64,000 bases of DNA from a virus. Shown here piece by piece: positions 24,811 through 33,408 of the stretch. The notes beneath the pieces were generated by a model. That model had not been told where the DNA came from. It saw nothing but the letters and a program-made list of their open reading frames with translations, and made no database searches. Location: positions 109,067 through 173,066 of IMG/VR virus record IMGVR_UViG_3300034073_003944; one strand, 5' to 3'. The first letter of the stretch is position 1. Each line of letters begins with the position of its first letter. The position numbers and the translations under genes are program-made.

Positions 24811-27411
24811 TTACCAAGCGTATAATGGAATTTTATATTTAGTTCCATTAATCATAATTCCCATATATCCTTGTAAAGCACCTGCACCAGAAATAAACAA
24901 TTTGTGAGATGAGGGTCCGGATCCGGTCAAAGGAAATCTAAATTTTAGACTACCACTTATTTCAACATCATCCAATATTCTAATATCGTTTTGAACTAAA
25001 ACCGTGCTTCCCGTCAAAGTTGTAAAATACGCAGTACTTCCAGATGTGTTTATTAATTTGTTATTACTACTTGTTAAATAATTTATATTAGCTTTTTCTA
25101 TAGACGATGTATAAGCATATGTACGACTACTGGTAAGCCTTTCTATTCTAGCTCTACTAGCACTAAATTTACTAAATCTAGCATTGCTACCCGTAAGACT
25201 GCCTGATATCATTACAAAACTAGAAAGATTTCCTATTTTAATTCTTGGAGCAATATTGCCTACATTTACAAAATTAGAATTATTACCTACATAAACTTGA
25301 GGTACATCTCTAAACAAACTGGCTGTAGTTAAAGAAGTGCTTCCTAAGTCATAACCTATGTATAAATTACCATCAATAGTACATTCATTTCTAAAAGGAT
25401 TGTATTGAATACCTCCATCTGTATATAAATTACTTTGTCCTACAGTTTTATCTACCAAAGGTACATATAAATCGGTATCAACATTAATTAGTGAAACATT
25501 AATGGATCCACTTATACTCGAAGTTATATTCGTAACTTTCAATGAGATAAATTTAGCGTTACTCGAAGTGAGTTGTGTAAAAATACCGTTACTTCCACTT
25601 ATACTACCGGTAAATGATCTTGCAACCACATTATCAACAAATACCGCATTTGATCCACTTATACTACCAGTGAACGATGTAGCGATTACACGACCTTCTA
25701 TAGTTGCATTACTCGCGCTTAACTTAGTAAAACTAGCTAAATTTCCTTTTATACTTCCCGTAAATTCCGCTGCATTTACATAACCAACGATTTTAGCATT
25801 GCTACCACTTAATTTCGTAAATATACCTTTGCTACCACTTATGCTGCCGGAAAATTCAGGAGCGATCGCTCTTATTGTGAATCTAGCTGTACTACTAGTG
25901 ATTCTTGTAAAAAATCCTCTTGTGCCTGTTATACTTCCGGTAAATGATGTTGCTATGACTCGGCCGCTTATTCTAGCATTACTACCACTTAATCTGGTAA
26001 AAATAGCCCTACTACCACTAGCACTACCACTAAAATTTAACGCGGTAACTCTATTCATCGAATAAATGTTTGCTCCGGTCAAATTTGTAATTTTAGCAAG
26101 ACTCCCACTAAAACTGCCTGTAAAATCCGTGGCTTTAACATTTCCGTCTATTTCTAAATTTGCTAAAGGTGATGCTTTATTAATACCAACATTTCCATTT
26201 GTATCAATTACTAATCTGTTATTTACGCCTAAAATAGGCGGTGTTTTTGAAGCTGCATAACTTATTTTAAACTTATCGTCTGTAACATCCAACCCAAGTG
26301 TAAAACTGTGTGTATCAGGACCAACAAACTGTACAGTAGAATCGTTTGAACCTTGAATTCTTAATTCTGCGGCTGAACTAGAAGATATATGTAATATTTC
26401 GGCAGGATTGCTTGTACCAATACCGATATTGGTGCCATCATCAAAAATTAAACTATTTCCCAACGAACTGTTGGATGTAAATTTAGGTACATAATCAATT
26501 GTACCGTCTATATTGGCAACGCTTCCGCTAAAACTGCCTGTAAATGATTTAGCTACTACTCGGCCTTCAATTTTAGCATTACTTCCACTTAATTTTGTGA
26601 AATTAGCTCTACTACCACTTATACTGCCTGTAAAGTTTGTTGCTATAACTTTTCCACTTATCCTAGCGTTACTTCCACTTAATTTTGAAATATTTGTATT
26701 AATAAGTGTAGCTAAACTAGCACTTATACTTCCTGTAAAAGAATTCGCTACTACTCTTCCGGTAATTTTAGCGTTACTGCCGCTTAATCTGGTAAAATTA
26801 GATGTACTTCCACTTATACTAGCTGTTAAATTTGAAACATTTAAACTTCTGAACCTACCGTTGCTACCCGATATACTTCCGGTAAAGCTACCAGTAAAAT
26901 TGCGTGCGCGGACTTGATTTGATAAAAACTTTGAGTATGTGCCCACACCATTACTACCTATGATAAGATCTGTAGCACTAGCTCCAAAGTTTATACTTTG
27001 TGGGTTTGATAACAAATTAAAAGAAGTATTATTTGTTTCAAATGAAATACCCGCGTAGATTGTACCATCTACAGTCAAATTATCATTTGCGGCATCATAT
27101 AAAAAGCTAGTACTATCCGTTCTTAGCACACGTCTACCATCACCACTTGGACTTACAAATAACACACTTGAGTATCCAACTAGAGAAGTTGAGTTTTTGA
27201 CATATACACTACCACTTACGCTGCCTGTATAATTAGTAGCTGTTACATAACCTTCTTTTGTTACTTTAAACTTAGAAGTACCACCTATTTGTAAATCTAT
27301 TAATTTACTACTCGCGTCGGATGGACCGGAATCGGTCACATTCATTAATATTGCTGTTTGATCACCTATACCAAACGTAGCAGTCATTGCGTTAATAGGA
27401 GTATTAGCCAT
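24811..27411 (-). CDS. Long repetitive tail fibre-like protein
   Basis: An 866-residue protein built from many imperfect units of about 28-32 residues with the core SFTGSISGS followed by FTKLSGSNAKI and GRVVA, alternating small residues and hydrophobic positions in the manner of triple beta-helix fibre shafts. The N-terminus (to about residue 70) is a non-repeat attachment-like region. A non-repeat block with GIGTSNPAEILHIS and GNVGINKASPLANLEI, a pattern common in phage fibres, lies between residues about 320 and 430. The C-terminus MGIMINGTKYKIPLYAW is like a small end domain found on other phage fibre proteins. It may trimerise and contact the host or decorate the virion. Confidence 0.75.
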   Translation of the reverse strand: MANTPINAMTATFGIGDQTAILMNVTDSGPSDASSKLIDLQIGGTSKFKVTKEGYVTATNYTGSVSGSVYVKNSTSLVGYSSVLFVSPSGDGRRVLRTDSTSFLYDAANDNLTVDGTIYAGISFETNNTSFNLLSNPQSINFGASATDLIIGSNGVGTYSKFLSNQVRARNFTGSFTGSISGSNGRFRSLNVSNLTASISGSTSNFTRLSGSNAKITGRVVANSFTGSISASLATLINTNISKLSGSNARISGKVIATNFTGSISGSRANFTKLSGSNAKIEGRVVAKSFTGSFSGSVANIDGTIDYVPKFTSNSSLGNSLIFDDGTNIGIGTSNPAEILHISSSSAAELRIQGSNDSTVQFVGPDTHSFTLGLDVTDDKFKISYAASKTPPILGVNNRLVIDTNGNVGINKASPLANLEIDGNVKATDFTGSFSGSLAKITNLTGANIYSMNRVTALNFSGSASGSRAIFTRLSGSNARISGRVIATSFTGSITGTRGFFTRITSSTARFTIRAIAPEFSGSISGSKGIFTKLSGSNAKIVGYVNAAEFTGSIKGNLASFTKLSASNATIEGRVIATSFTGSISGSNAVFVDNVVARSFTGSISGSNGIFTQLTSSNAKFISLKVTNITSSISGSINVSLINVDTDLYVPLVDKTVGQSNLYTDGGIQYNPFRNECTIDGNLYIGYDLGSTSLTTASLFRDVPQVYVGNNSNFVNVGNIAPRIKIGNLSSFVMISGSLTGSNARFSKFSASRARIERLTSSRTYAYTSSIEKANINYLTSSNNKLINTSGSTAYFTTLTGSTVLVQNDIRILDDVEISGSLKFRFPLTGSGPSSHKLFISGAGALQGYMGIMINGTKYKIPLYAW
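25500..26900 (-). repeat. Region of imperfect in-frame repeats encoding T-G-S-I-S-G-S units
   Basis: About a dozen diverged units of roughly 84-96 bases recur within the fibre gene, each coding for FTGSISGS plus a variable spacer. DNA identity between units is partial, so they are old duplications kept by selection on the protein, not recent tandem copies. Limits are approximate. Confidence 0.6.
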
Positions 27412-27438
27412 AAATTACGATATCATCTATTTAATAAT

Positions 27439-27446
27439 TATAAATA
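27439..27446 (-). promoter_or_regulatory. Putative late promoter box TATTTATA
   Basis: On the minus strand CTATTTATA lies 27 bases before the ATG of the fibre gene (27411). It is the same box as before several virion genes. Promoter activity is inferred. Confidence 0.35.
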
Positions 27447-27474
27447 GATAACACTTTAAGTAATTTATAACTAA

Positions 27475-28659
27475 TTATCGTCCTACTTCTTTAAAATAAG
27501 CGTCTTTGGCTTCATCGTAACTCATACCTATCATTTTATTATAATAATGTATTTCAGGCTTTAAATTACCTTCACTCTTTAATTTTTTATATCTTTCTAT
27601 CGCTTTAGGTCTCCACCATTCCAAAATACCAGTTATATCCTTCTTAAAGAGGTCTTTTATCTTCAATTGATCATCGTTAATTTTATTTTGAAGGTACTCT
27701 TTAGTATTCTCATAAAAACAACTATAATACACACCACGTTCGTATCCATGCATATAATGACTTTGTTTTATTCCACATTTACTAAAGATCATGGATATCA
27801 CCCTACTCTTAGCACCTGTTACAGGACCGGATACACCTTCCTTTTGAGTCATTGCTTTCTCATATTTATCAGCATAATTTTCTTTTACCCATTCATGCCA
27901 AACTTTGTAAATGGTATCATCCGGTTTAATTGCAATCTTACCAGCACTGGTACCACATTTATGCCACCACTTCAAACTATTATACATACTATAACTACCA
28001 TACAAACTAGTTGTAGTCATACCTACAAGAGTTTGATTGTATAGTTCTTTCCATTTATCTTGTACACCTTTACTTACAACCATAGCAGCCGCAAGTTTAC
28101 CACCCAAAAAATTATAACCAAATGGTTGTGTACTAATAATACTACTACCAATAGCACTGTGAGCTAATTTCTTATCCTTTATCTTATTGTTCTTGTTCCA
28201 ACCAATATAATTGTCACGGTCGGTAATTGTAATAACATCACTACTTACAGCCAATACACCGATATATGGTGTTTCGGGTTTATTTCTATCTACAATAAGA
28301 AACTTAAGAAATCTACCAGGTGTTTGATTAAACTCAAATGTGCTTACAAATACCCTAAGCAATGTCCAATCTTCATTTTGTTGTTTGGTTTCTACATATA
28401 CCAACTCAGGTTGACAATTCTCAATTTCTTTAATCGTAGATACCTCATCATTTATATCCGTAGGATGCCAGATCTTAGCTTTAATAGTATTTAATTTACT
28501 AGCGACATCTCTATAATTTTGAGTCTCTAACCACTTCTTATAGAATGTCTGTTCTTCCACAGACATCGCTTTTAAATAATCTAAATTTGTTATCAAACTT
28601 TTCTTATTAGAATCAAAATCAAATGCTTCTACACCAAAAAATTCTTGTAATGCGTCCAT
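27475..28659 (-). CDS. DUF4338 (DruA-like) domain protein
   Basis: A 394-residue protein whose centre resembles the DUF4338 domain, best known from DruA of the Druantia defence system: TPGRFLKFLIVDR, IGVLAVSSDVITITDRD followed by NYIGW, QPFGYNFLGGKLAAAM, and LVGMTTTSLYGSYSMYN followed by a K-C/L-G-T-x-G segment. These are set in the same order as I remember for the family. The N-terminal 100 residues and the C-terminal 130 are not recognised. No other Druantia gene is nearby, so a stand-alone phage function is more likely (nucleic-acid modification, counter-defence or superinfection exclusion are all open). Stated from pattern memory; a profile search is needed. Confidence 0.5.
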   Translation of the reverse strand: MDALQEFFGVEAFDFDSNKKSLITNLDYLKAMSVEEQTFYKKWLETQNYRDVASKLNTIKAKIWHPTDINDEVSTIKEIENCQPELVYVETKQQNEDWTLLRVFVSTFEFNQTPGRFLKFLIVDRNKPETPYIGVLAVSSDVITITDRDNYIGWNKNNKIKDKKLAHSAIGSSIISTQPFGYNFLGGKLAAAMVVSKGVQDKWKELYNQTLVGMTTTSLYGSYSMYNSLKWWHKCGTSAGKIAIKPDDTIYKVWHEWVKENYADKYEKAMTQKEGVSGPVTGAKSRVISMIFSKCGIKQSHYMHGYERGVYYSCFYENTKEYLQNKINDDQLKIKDLFKKDITGILEWWRPKAIERYKKLKSEGNLKPEIHYYNKMIGMSYDEAKDAYFKEVGR

Positions 28660-28706
28660 ATATACACTATATCACCCCACTCAAAAAAACTCAATTCGAA
28701 GTTATA

Positions 28707-28937
28707 TTATATTTTTCTTTGTATTAATTTGAATTCGATAGACAATCTATTTTTAGATCTTTTAACAGTCTGCAATTCCCATTTTTCTTTAAACTGATCT
28801 ATATACTTGTTCGTACCATTATCTATAAATTCCAACGGTTTCTTACCGTCGAGAAATTCTTTTTCATCATAAACCAAAAATATTTTTTTATCGGTTTTAT
28901 CCAAATACAATATTATTTTATCTTTATTTTCAGCCAT
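28707..28937 (-). CDS. Small protein of unknown function
   Basis: About 76 residues, alternating Lys/Asp/Glu with strands (IILYLDKTDKKIFLVYDEKE). No family recognised. Two in-frame ATGs exist, at 28943 and 28937; the second is preferred because the TATTTATA box at 28943-28950 then lies 5 bases before it, as in other genes. A terminator ends the preceding transcription unit directly upstream, so this gene needs its own promoter. Confidence 0.45.
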   Translation of the reverse strand: MAENKDKIILYLDKTDKKIFLVYDEKEFLDGKKPLEFIDNGTNKYIDQFKEKWELQTVKRSKNRLSIEFKLIQRKI

Positions 28938-28942
28938 ACCCA

Positions 28943-28950
28943 TATAAATA
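28943..28950 (-). promoter_or_regulatory. Putative late promoter box TATTTATA directly after a terminator
   Basis: The minus strand reads TTTTTCTATTTATA: the U-tract of the terminator runs straight into the box, which stands 5 bases before the ATG at 28937. This back-to-back terminator and box is repeated before the gene starting at 57704. Confidence 0.45.
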
Positions 28951-28982
28951 GAAAAAGCAGACTCTTAAATTAAGAATCTGCT
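28951..28982 (-). terminator. Rho-independent terminator after 29007-29369
   Basis: A near-perfect hairpin (AGCAGA, mismatch, TCTTAA paired with TTAAGA, mismatch, TCTGCT; 28956-28982) is followed on the minus strand by TTTTTC. It lies 24 bases after the stop of the gene at 29007-29369. Confidence 0.75.
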
Positions 28983-29006
28983 CTTCATTATTATGACAGT
29001 GAAAGA

Positions 29007-29369
29007 TTAAGCAGTTACCTTATCGCTAACATCGGCATCGATTGTAACAATCTTACTAGATGCAGCAGCATCAATCTTCATAACATTAACAGTCAACCCA
29101 TCCTTGAGAATAACCTCACGGGACTTAGCTTCCTCAATATGAGCGGCCGTAGGATTGCCGTGTACAAATACAATAGTAGGACGACCCTTACCATTGTGTA
29201 GTACTCCAATATCATTAACTTCACCAGTTTCAATAGCCCTCTTCAAACGAACTCGTAGAGTAATCTCTACAAACTCCTTGTTAGCCTCATTCAACTCCTT
29301 AATTGTAAAGATATTGGTAGGCCAAGTAATAGTTAGGTTGGTCTTGTTCTTACGATCAGTCTTCTTCAT
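29007..29369 (-). CDS. Small, probably abundant protein of unknown function
   Basis: A 120-residue protein with a very good ribosome-binding site (AAGGAG before the ATG) and its own terminator, so it forms a compact single-gene unit at least at its 3' end. Composition is less AT-rich than average here. The first half is basic (LRVRLKRAIETGEV, then LHNGKGRPTIVFVHG), the second half strand-like and acidic. A nucleic-acid-associated or virion role is possible; no family recognised. Confidence 0.55.
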   Translation of the reverse strand: MKKTDRKNKTNLTITWPTNIFTIKELNEANKEFVEITLRVRLKRAIETGEVNDIGVLHNGKGRPTIVFVHGNPTAAHIEEAKSREVILKDGLTVNVMKIDAAASSKIVTIDADVSDKVTA

Positions 29370-29444
29370 TTTTATTTCTCCTTATTATTTTTGTTTATGT
29401 TTGCTGGTTTATTACACCATAAATTATATTATATCACTCTTATA

Positions 29445-31502
29445 TTATATGTCAACACTTTCCATCATCTTTTTATTAAGAGTGTTTGTAATCTGTACAA
29501 AGCTCTCCGTATTAATGTAATTAGCATCACTGCCATACATCATGTTGAAAAGATTCTTACTATCCGGATTCATATAGTCATAGATAAAATAACTAATAAC
29601 ATTGTATCCATTGTTACGAATCTTCTTCACTTGAGTCTGTGTATGTTTAGCCGCTTCAGGTCCATTATATGAAAACATACTACCACCATCTCCAGTATAA
29701 TGAAAATACGGTTCACCGTCACTCAAGTTAACAAAATAACTATTTGTATCATTATCAACAACAGGCAAATACTTCATAATCGCTTCGTAACACAAACCTT
29801 CAGGTGTAACACCCGTACAGTCTAAATACGGAAACAAATTACGAATCTTACTAAACTTATCAACCTTAGAATTATACGCTATCAGAATGTATGGATTACG
29901 ATGTGTAGTAGTTCTAAAGCTAATAGTAAGATGTACATTATCAAGCATTGACGCTGCTTTTGCCAAAGCAACACACATACGAAGAGCACGATGCCACTTT
30001 TTACCCCTCATGCTAGAACTAGCGTCAACACTAACATGAAAATTAATCTTCTTATACTTTTCAGTAACGGTAGTATAAAAAATGTTCTCGTCGCTAAATC
30101 CTAGTTCGTGAATCAAACGCTTATCCAGCTTTCCAGTATATCTACGAGAAAACTTATGAGTATTAACTTCATTACGAACTTGTAGACGACGACCAATCTT
30201 AGTACCAAGAATAATTCCTTCGTTAACAATATTTGTATTAATCCTAACCATTTCACCGCTAGAATCATTTACAAACATGGGACACTCATCGGAAAAGAGT
30301 AGTTCCTTTGTCATATTCTTAACAAGAATACACTCTACAGCACCCGTCAGATTGTGACGCTTGACCAGATCATGTGCCACATCAACAAGTTCAACCTTAC
30401 TCTTTTCAAGCGTATCAAGAACATTCTTGTCACGACGAGATACCTTCTTCTTTTTAATCGTACCCTTCAAGAAATCCTTCTGTTTAGCAAAAGCCTTCTT
30501 GATTCGTTCCAACTTAGCTTTGGAAATGTTAGAGTCTTGTCCAATATTATCAACAATAGGATTATTTTCTTGAATAACTTCAGACGATTGACCGCCTAGA
30601 AGGTCGTCAATAGAAACCATAGAGGATCCAACATTATTAGTGTCATCCTTATTAGGATCAGAACCATCGCCTGATCCACTACCGGTACTAACAACCTCGC
30701 TCTCATACTTATATTCATTAATATTCTTGAAAACAATTTCAGCAATATCGAGTGCAACATTCAAACGATCTTGAGGAGAAGTCAAACGCTTAATATTACT
30801 AAGATCAAGCTTCCTCGCAATCTCAATCAATCCAGGCAATGCCTTCAGATCCGTATTAGGATTTGTAAAATTAATAATACGAAACATATATGACTCTGCA
30901 CTTGGTACCTTGTACAGATCACTCTCCAATGCTTCGGTAATAACCTTAGCATTAAAATATTTATCGTACAACGCTTCATAATAACCTCTATAACCGGGTG
31001 CGTTAGCATGTACAGTGTAGTCAATAAAACGATCCTCAACATAATTGAAAAGATCCTTACAAAAATGACCCACATCCTCTTTATTAATATTAAGAGGTTC
31101 TGTAATATCGTAAATGCTACGGGGAATTTTCATCCATGTAGTCTTGAACAATTCAAAATCACTGTACTTAACATGACTAGCCTCATGTAGAGCCAATCCT
31201 ACAGCAACATCAAAATTATCCTTTTTATTGATATCACTGCTAAGATAAACTTGAGTACCGTCAGTACAATTAATATTTGAATCATTAAATGATACCGGAA
31301 TATTTTTGTTCGTCAGAATACTAACATAGTTAGCAATGGCACGACGAGCCGAAGACAACTTAATCAACTGACGAGTATGTTCGCTTTGACGATCATTATC
31401 GATGATTGAATTGTCATCAGCATTCTCTTCGTCACGACGAGCATCATCAATAAAATCCCACTCGTCATACTCTGTTAGCCAAAAATCACTTAGGCCGCTC
31501 AT
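29445..31502 (-). CDS. VWA-domain protein with HExxH-type motif, CobT-like
   Basis: A 685-residue protein. Near residue 105 it has LALHEASHVKYSDF, an H-E-x2-H motif typical of zinc peptidase-like folds. The C-terminal third is a von Willebrand A domain with an intact metal site: HVSVDASSSMRGKKW (D-x-S-x-S) and later FVNLSDGEPYF. An acidic Gly/Ser/Asp-rich linker lies near residues 270-290. The partner AAA+ MoxR/CobS-like ATPase gene lies 25 bases upstream, the usual pairing in which the ATPase and VWA protein form a remodelling or metal-chelatase-like machine. The target is unknown. No cobalamin synthesis genes are present, so a CobT role in B12 synthesis is not supported. Confidence 0.75.
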   Translation of the reverse strand: MSGLSDFWLTEYDEWDFIDDARRDEENADDNSIIDNDRQSEHTRQLIKLSSARRAIANYVSILTNKNIPVSFNDSNINCTDGTQVYLSSDINKKDNFDVAVGLALHEASHVKYSDFELFKTTWMKIPRSIYDITEPLNINKEDVGHFCKDLFNYVEDRFIDYTVHANAPGYRGYYEALYDKYFNAKVITEALESDLYKVPSAESYMFRIINFTNPNTDLKALPGLIEIARKLDLSNIKRLTSPQDRLNVALDIAEIVFKNINEYKYESEVVSTGSGSGDGSDPNKDDTNNVGSSMVSIDDLLGGQSSEVIQENNPIVDNIGQDSNISKAKLERIKKAFAKQKDFLKGTIKKKKVSRRDKNVLDTLEKSKVELVDVAHDLVKRHNLTGAVECILVKNMTKELLFSDECPMFVNDSSGEMVRINTNIVNEGIILGTKIGRRLQVRNEVNTHKFSRRYTGKLDKRLIHELGFSDENIFYTTVTEKYKKINFHVSVDASSSMRGKKWHRALRMCVALAKAASMLDNVHLTISFRTTTHRNPYILIAYNSKVDKFSKIRNLFPYLDCTGVTPEGLCYEAIMKYLPVVDNDTNSYFVNLSDGEPYFHYTGDGGSMFSYNGPEAAKHTQTQVKKIRNNGYNVISYFIYDYMNPDSKNLFNMMYGSDANYINTESFVQITNTLNKKMMESVDI

Positions 31503-31527
31503 ATTATTATTAAGTTAAATGTTCTAA

Positions 31528-32517
31528 TTAGAACGGAGGTTCGAACGGAGGTTGGTCACTCTTAAGCGGGTCATTGAACAGAGTATCCTTAGTCTCGCTA
31601 GGAACATACTTCTGTACAAGCTGCTTCATGTAGGTTCGTTCACTGTCAACTCCACCGTCCTCAGTAAAATTAGGATAGATGGTACTCTCAGCGATTTCAA
31701 GCAAATTAAATCCGTCAACAATAAGTTCAGCAATTTCAACCGTACTACGAGTAGGAATAAAATTAGTCAACTTACTATCATCTTGCTTGACTTGCTTACG
31801 AGTGTGATCGGCAATCTCACAAACAGACTTGAGTGTATGTAGCTGACTATCATCAGCAATATTGAAACGAGTCTTAAGAAGATTAAACTCACTATCAACA
31901 TCCAACGGATTCATCTCAATCTTAACCGGAAAACGGCTAAGTAGAGCACGATCCATAACACGGGTAGCCGTATACTCGTTACCAACATTAGCAGTAGCAA
32001 TAAAAGTAACACCATCGGCAACCTTCACAATTTCACTGTCTTCCTTTTCATCCAAACGAAGATATCGTTGAAGATCGTCAAGCACAGTCATCAAAATGTT
32101 CACACCGTCGTGATGAGCACGGCTAATCTCGTCAAGAAGAATAATAGCACTTGGAGTACGAATAGCCTTGACAAAACTGGACTCCTTAAAAAGCGTACCA
32201 GTGCTCTTATCAAAATGAGTATTACCAATAAGTGCAGACCTAGCATCTTGCGTAGCACCCAGATTGAAATAAAAGAAAGAGGATTCCTTACCAAGTACCT
32301 TAGCGACGGTTTGTGCAGCAAGAGTCTTACCACATCCAGTAGGCCCTAGAAGCAAAATGTTCTTGCCACGAATAGCGGACCTAACCATGTACTTCCACTT
32401 CAAATCATCCATGATAAGAGAAGTAGGACGCAAATTAATACACTTATCAAGATAATCCTTGATATTGAAGTTTTTAGAAGTGAGAAGGTTAATGTTGTCG
32501 TTCTTGTTGTTTTTCAT
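31528..32517 (-). CDS. MoxR/CobS-like AAA+ ATPase
   Basis: A 329-residue AAA+ ATPase. Walker A is LLLGPTGCGKTLAAQTVA (about residues 55-70), Walker B is AIILLDEISRAHHDGV, sensor 1 is FIATANVGNEY, and the arginine-finger region is RVMDRALLSRFPVKIEM. These match the MoxR/CbbQ/CobS group that works with VWA-domain proteins, and the VWA gene follows immediately. The N-terminal 40 residues may dock the substrate or partner; the last 20 are Pro-rich (DQPPFEPPF). Probably forms a hexamer that remodels a protein complex in the infected cell. Confidence 0.85.
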   Translation of the reverse strand: MKNNKNDNINLLTSKNFNIKDYLDKCINLRPTSLIMDDLKWKYMVRSAIRGKNILLLGPTGCGKTLAAQTVAKVLGKESSFFYFNLGATQDARSALIGNTHFDKSTGTLFKESSFVKAIRTPSAIILLDEISRAHHDGVNILMTVLDDLQRYLRLDEKEDSEIVKVADGVTFIATANVGNEYTATRVMDRALLSRFPVKIEMNPLDVDSEFNLLKTRFNIADDSQLHTLKSVCEIADHTRKQVKQDDSKLTNFIPTRSTVEIAELIVDGFNLLEIAESTIYPNFTEDGGVDSERTYMKQLVQKYVPSETKDTLFNDPLKSDQPPFEPPF

Positions 32518-32573
32518 ATTGTTTTAATGTTATAAGACAATATTACCACAGTTTTAAAGAAAGTCAACTGACA

Positions 32574-32605
32574 AAATAAAAAAACCGCTGAATTTCTTCA
32601 GCGGT
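32574..32605 (-). terminator. Strong rho-independent terminator with GAAA loop
   Basis: On the minus strand ACCGCTGAA, loop GAAA, TTCAGCGGT (32584-32605) followed by a T-rich tract TTTTTTTATTTT. It follows the stop of 32625-32975 by 19 bases and separates it from the MoxR-VWA pair. Confidence 0.85.
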
Positions 32606-32624
32606 CCATAATACTTTGTTTTTA

Positions 32625-32975
32625 TTAACGACGACCGCGATGGTATCTATGACCTCCACTTGCACCACCCACCCATACGGTACCTGTTACTGGAGAACGA
32701 TAACAGTCAGGACGATAATAATTTACTACGGGTATTGTACAATTAGGTTGAACAACTATAGGAGCCGGGGCAGTATAAACCACTTGTTGTACAACAGGTT
32801 GAGCAATTACTACTGGTTGTGTATAAACTACAGGAACATAAACAACCGGAGGAGCATATACACGAGCACATCCACCACCGATTCCGAAAGATATTCCCCA
32901 ACTAAAGCCACCTGCTTGTACAGATGCAATAGAGAATATGCTTGTTAAAGCAGCTAGAATAATTGATTTTTTCAT
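32625..32975 (-). CDS. Secreted Pro/Val/Tyr-rich small protein
   Basis: A 116-residue protein with a clear signal peptide (MKKSIILAALTSIFSIASVQAGG, cleavage likely after V-Q-A). The mature part is low-complexity: repeated V-P/Q-V-V-Y and Q-P-V-V stretches between residues 40 and 80, then a Gly/His/Arg-rich end (HRYHRGRR). Such proteins are typical of bacterial envelopes and unusual for a phage. A strong terminator follows. Only two cysteines or so are present in the mature part. It may be taken from a host and change the cell surface; function unknown. Confidence 0.6.
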   Translation of the reverse strand: MKKSIILAALTSIFSIASVQAGGFSWGISFGIGGGCARVYAPPVVYVPVVYTQPVVIAQPVVQQVVYTAPAPIVVQPNCTIPVVNYYRPDCYRSPVTGTVWVGGASGGHRYHRGRR

Positions 32976-33024
32976 ATAGTTATTAAACTAATTTAAGTAT
33001 AACAGATTACAAAATATTATCAAA

Positions 33025-33393
33025 TTATTTATTTGCTAAAGTAGATTGTGTTTTTACACCCGACTCTAGTTTATGTATTGAAAAATCTTTTTGATGATTA
33101 TAATAAGATATCGCAATAAAAACGGCTACGCCTACTATGATTGTACAACTAGTAGTTATCCAAGTTCTAAAATGTTCTAGTTTAGAAACTCTATCATAAA
33201 GACCTTTAAATTTTTCGTGAATACCAGGTTTTGCTTCACTAACATTTTCAACATAACCAATAAAATCTTTTATTTTTATTACATTTTGATCGGTTTTATC
33301 TACTGTAAGTTTTATATGTTCAACATCTTTTTTGATACTGTTTAGTGTAACATAAAAATTTGTTAAATCCGAAGAAGACAATAAATCGCTCAT
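33025..33393 (-). CDS. Membrane-anchored coiled-coil protein
   Basis: A 122-residue protein: helical charged N-terminal 75 residues (IKKDVEHIKLTVDKTDQNV), one membrane segment (about 80-99, WITTSCTIIVGVAVFIAISY) and a polar tail. Ribosome-binding site AGGA precedes the ATG. The plan resembles small phage membrane proteins of lysis or exclusion modules, but no specific family is evident. It stands next to another unknown and the PAS-domain membrane protein, all on the same strand. Confidence 0.5.
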   Translation of the reverse strand: MSDLLSSSDLTNFYVTLNSIKKDVEHIKLTVDKTDQNVIKIKDFIGYVENVSEAKPGIHEKFKGLYDRVSKLEHFRTWITTSCTIIVGVAVFIAISYYNHQKDFSIHKLESGVKTQSTLANK

Positions 33394-33408
33394 TTTTTAT
33401 CCTATAAC

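Noticed and set aside
25502-26917. Four plus-strand open frames rich in Leu/Pro inside the fibre gene
   Set aside because: They are antisense shadows of the repeats: the same codons read backwards give repeated L-P-L-x-L-P-V patterns. No ribosome-binding sites and no gap for them.
24811-27411. Regular repeats that might suggest a CRISPR array or satellite DNA
   Set aside because: Units are of the wrong size, diverged, in frame and encode a continuous fibre protein; no spacers and no cas genes.
29445-32517. CobS/CobT cobalt chelatase for B12 synthesis, which would fit the B12-dependent reductase
   Set aside because: No other cobalamin gene is present and phage MoxR-VWA pairs occur without B12 genes; the likeness is to the fold, not the pathway.
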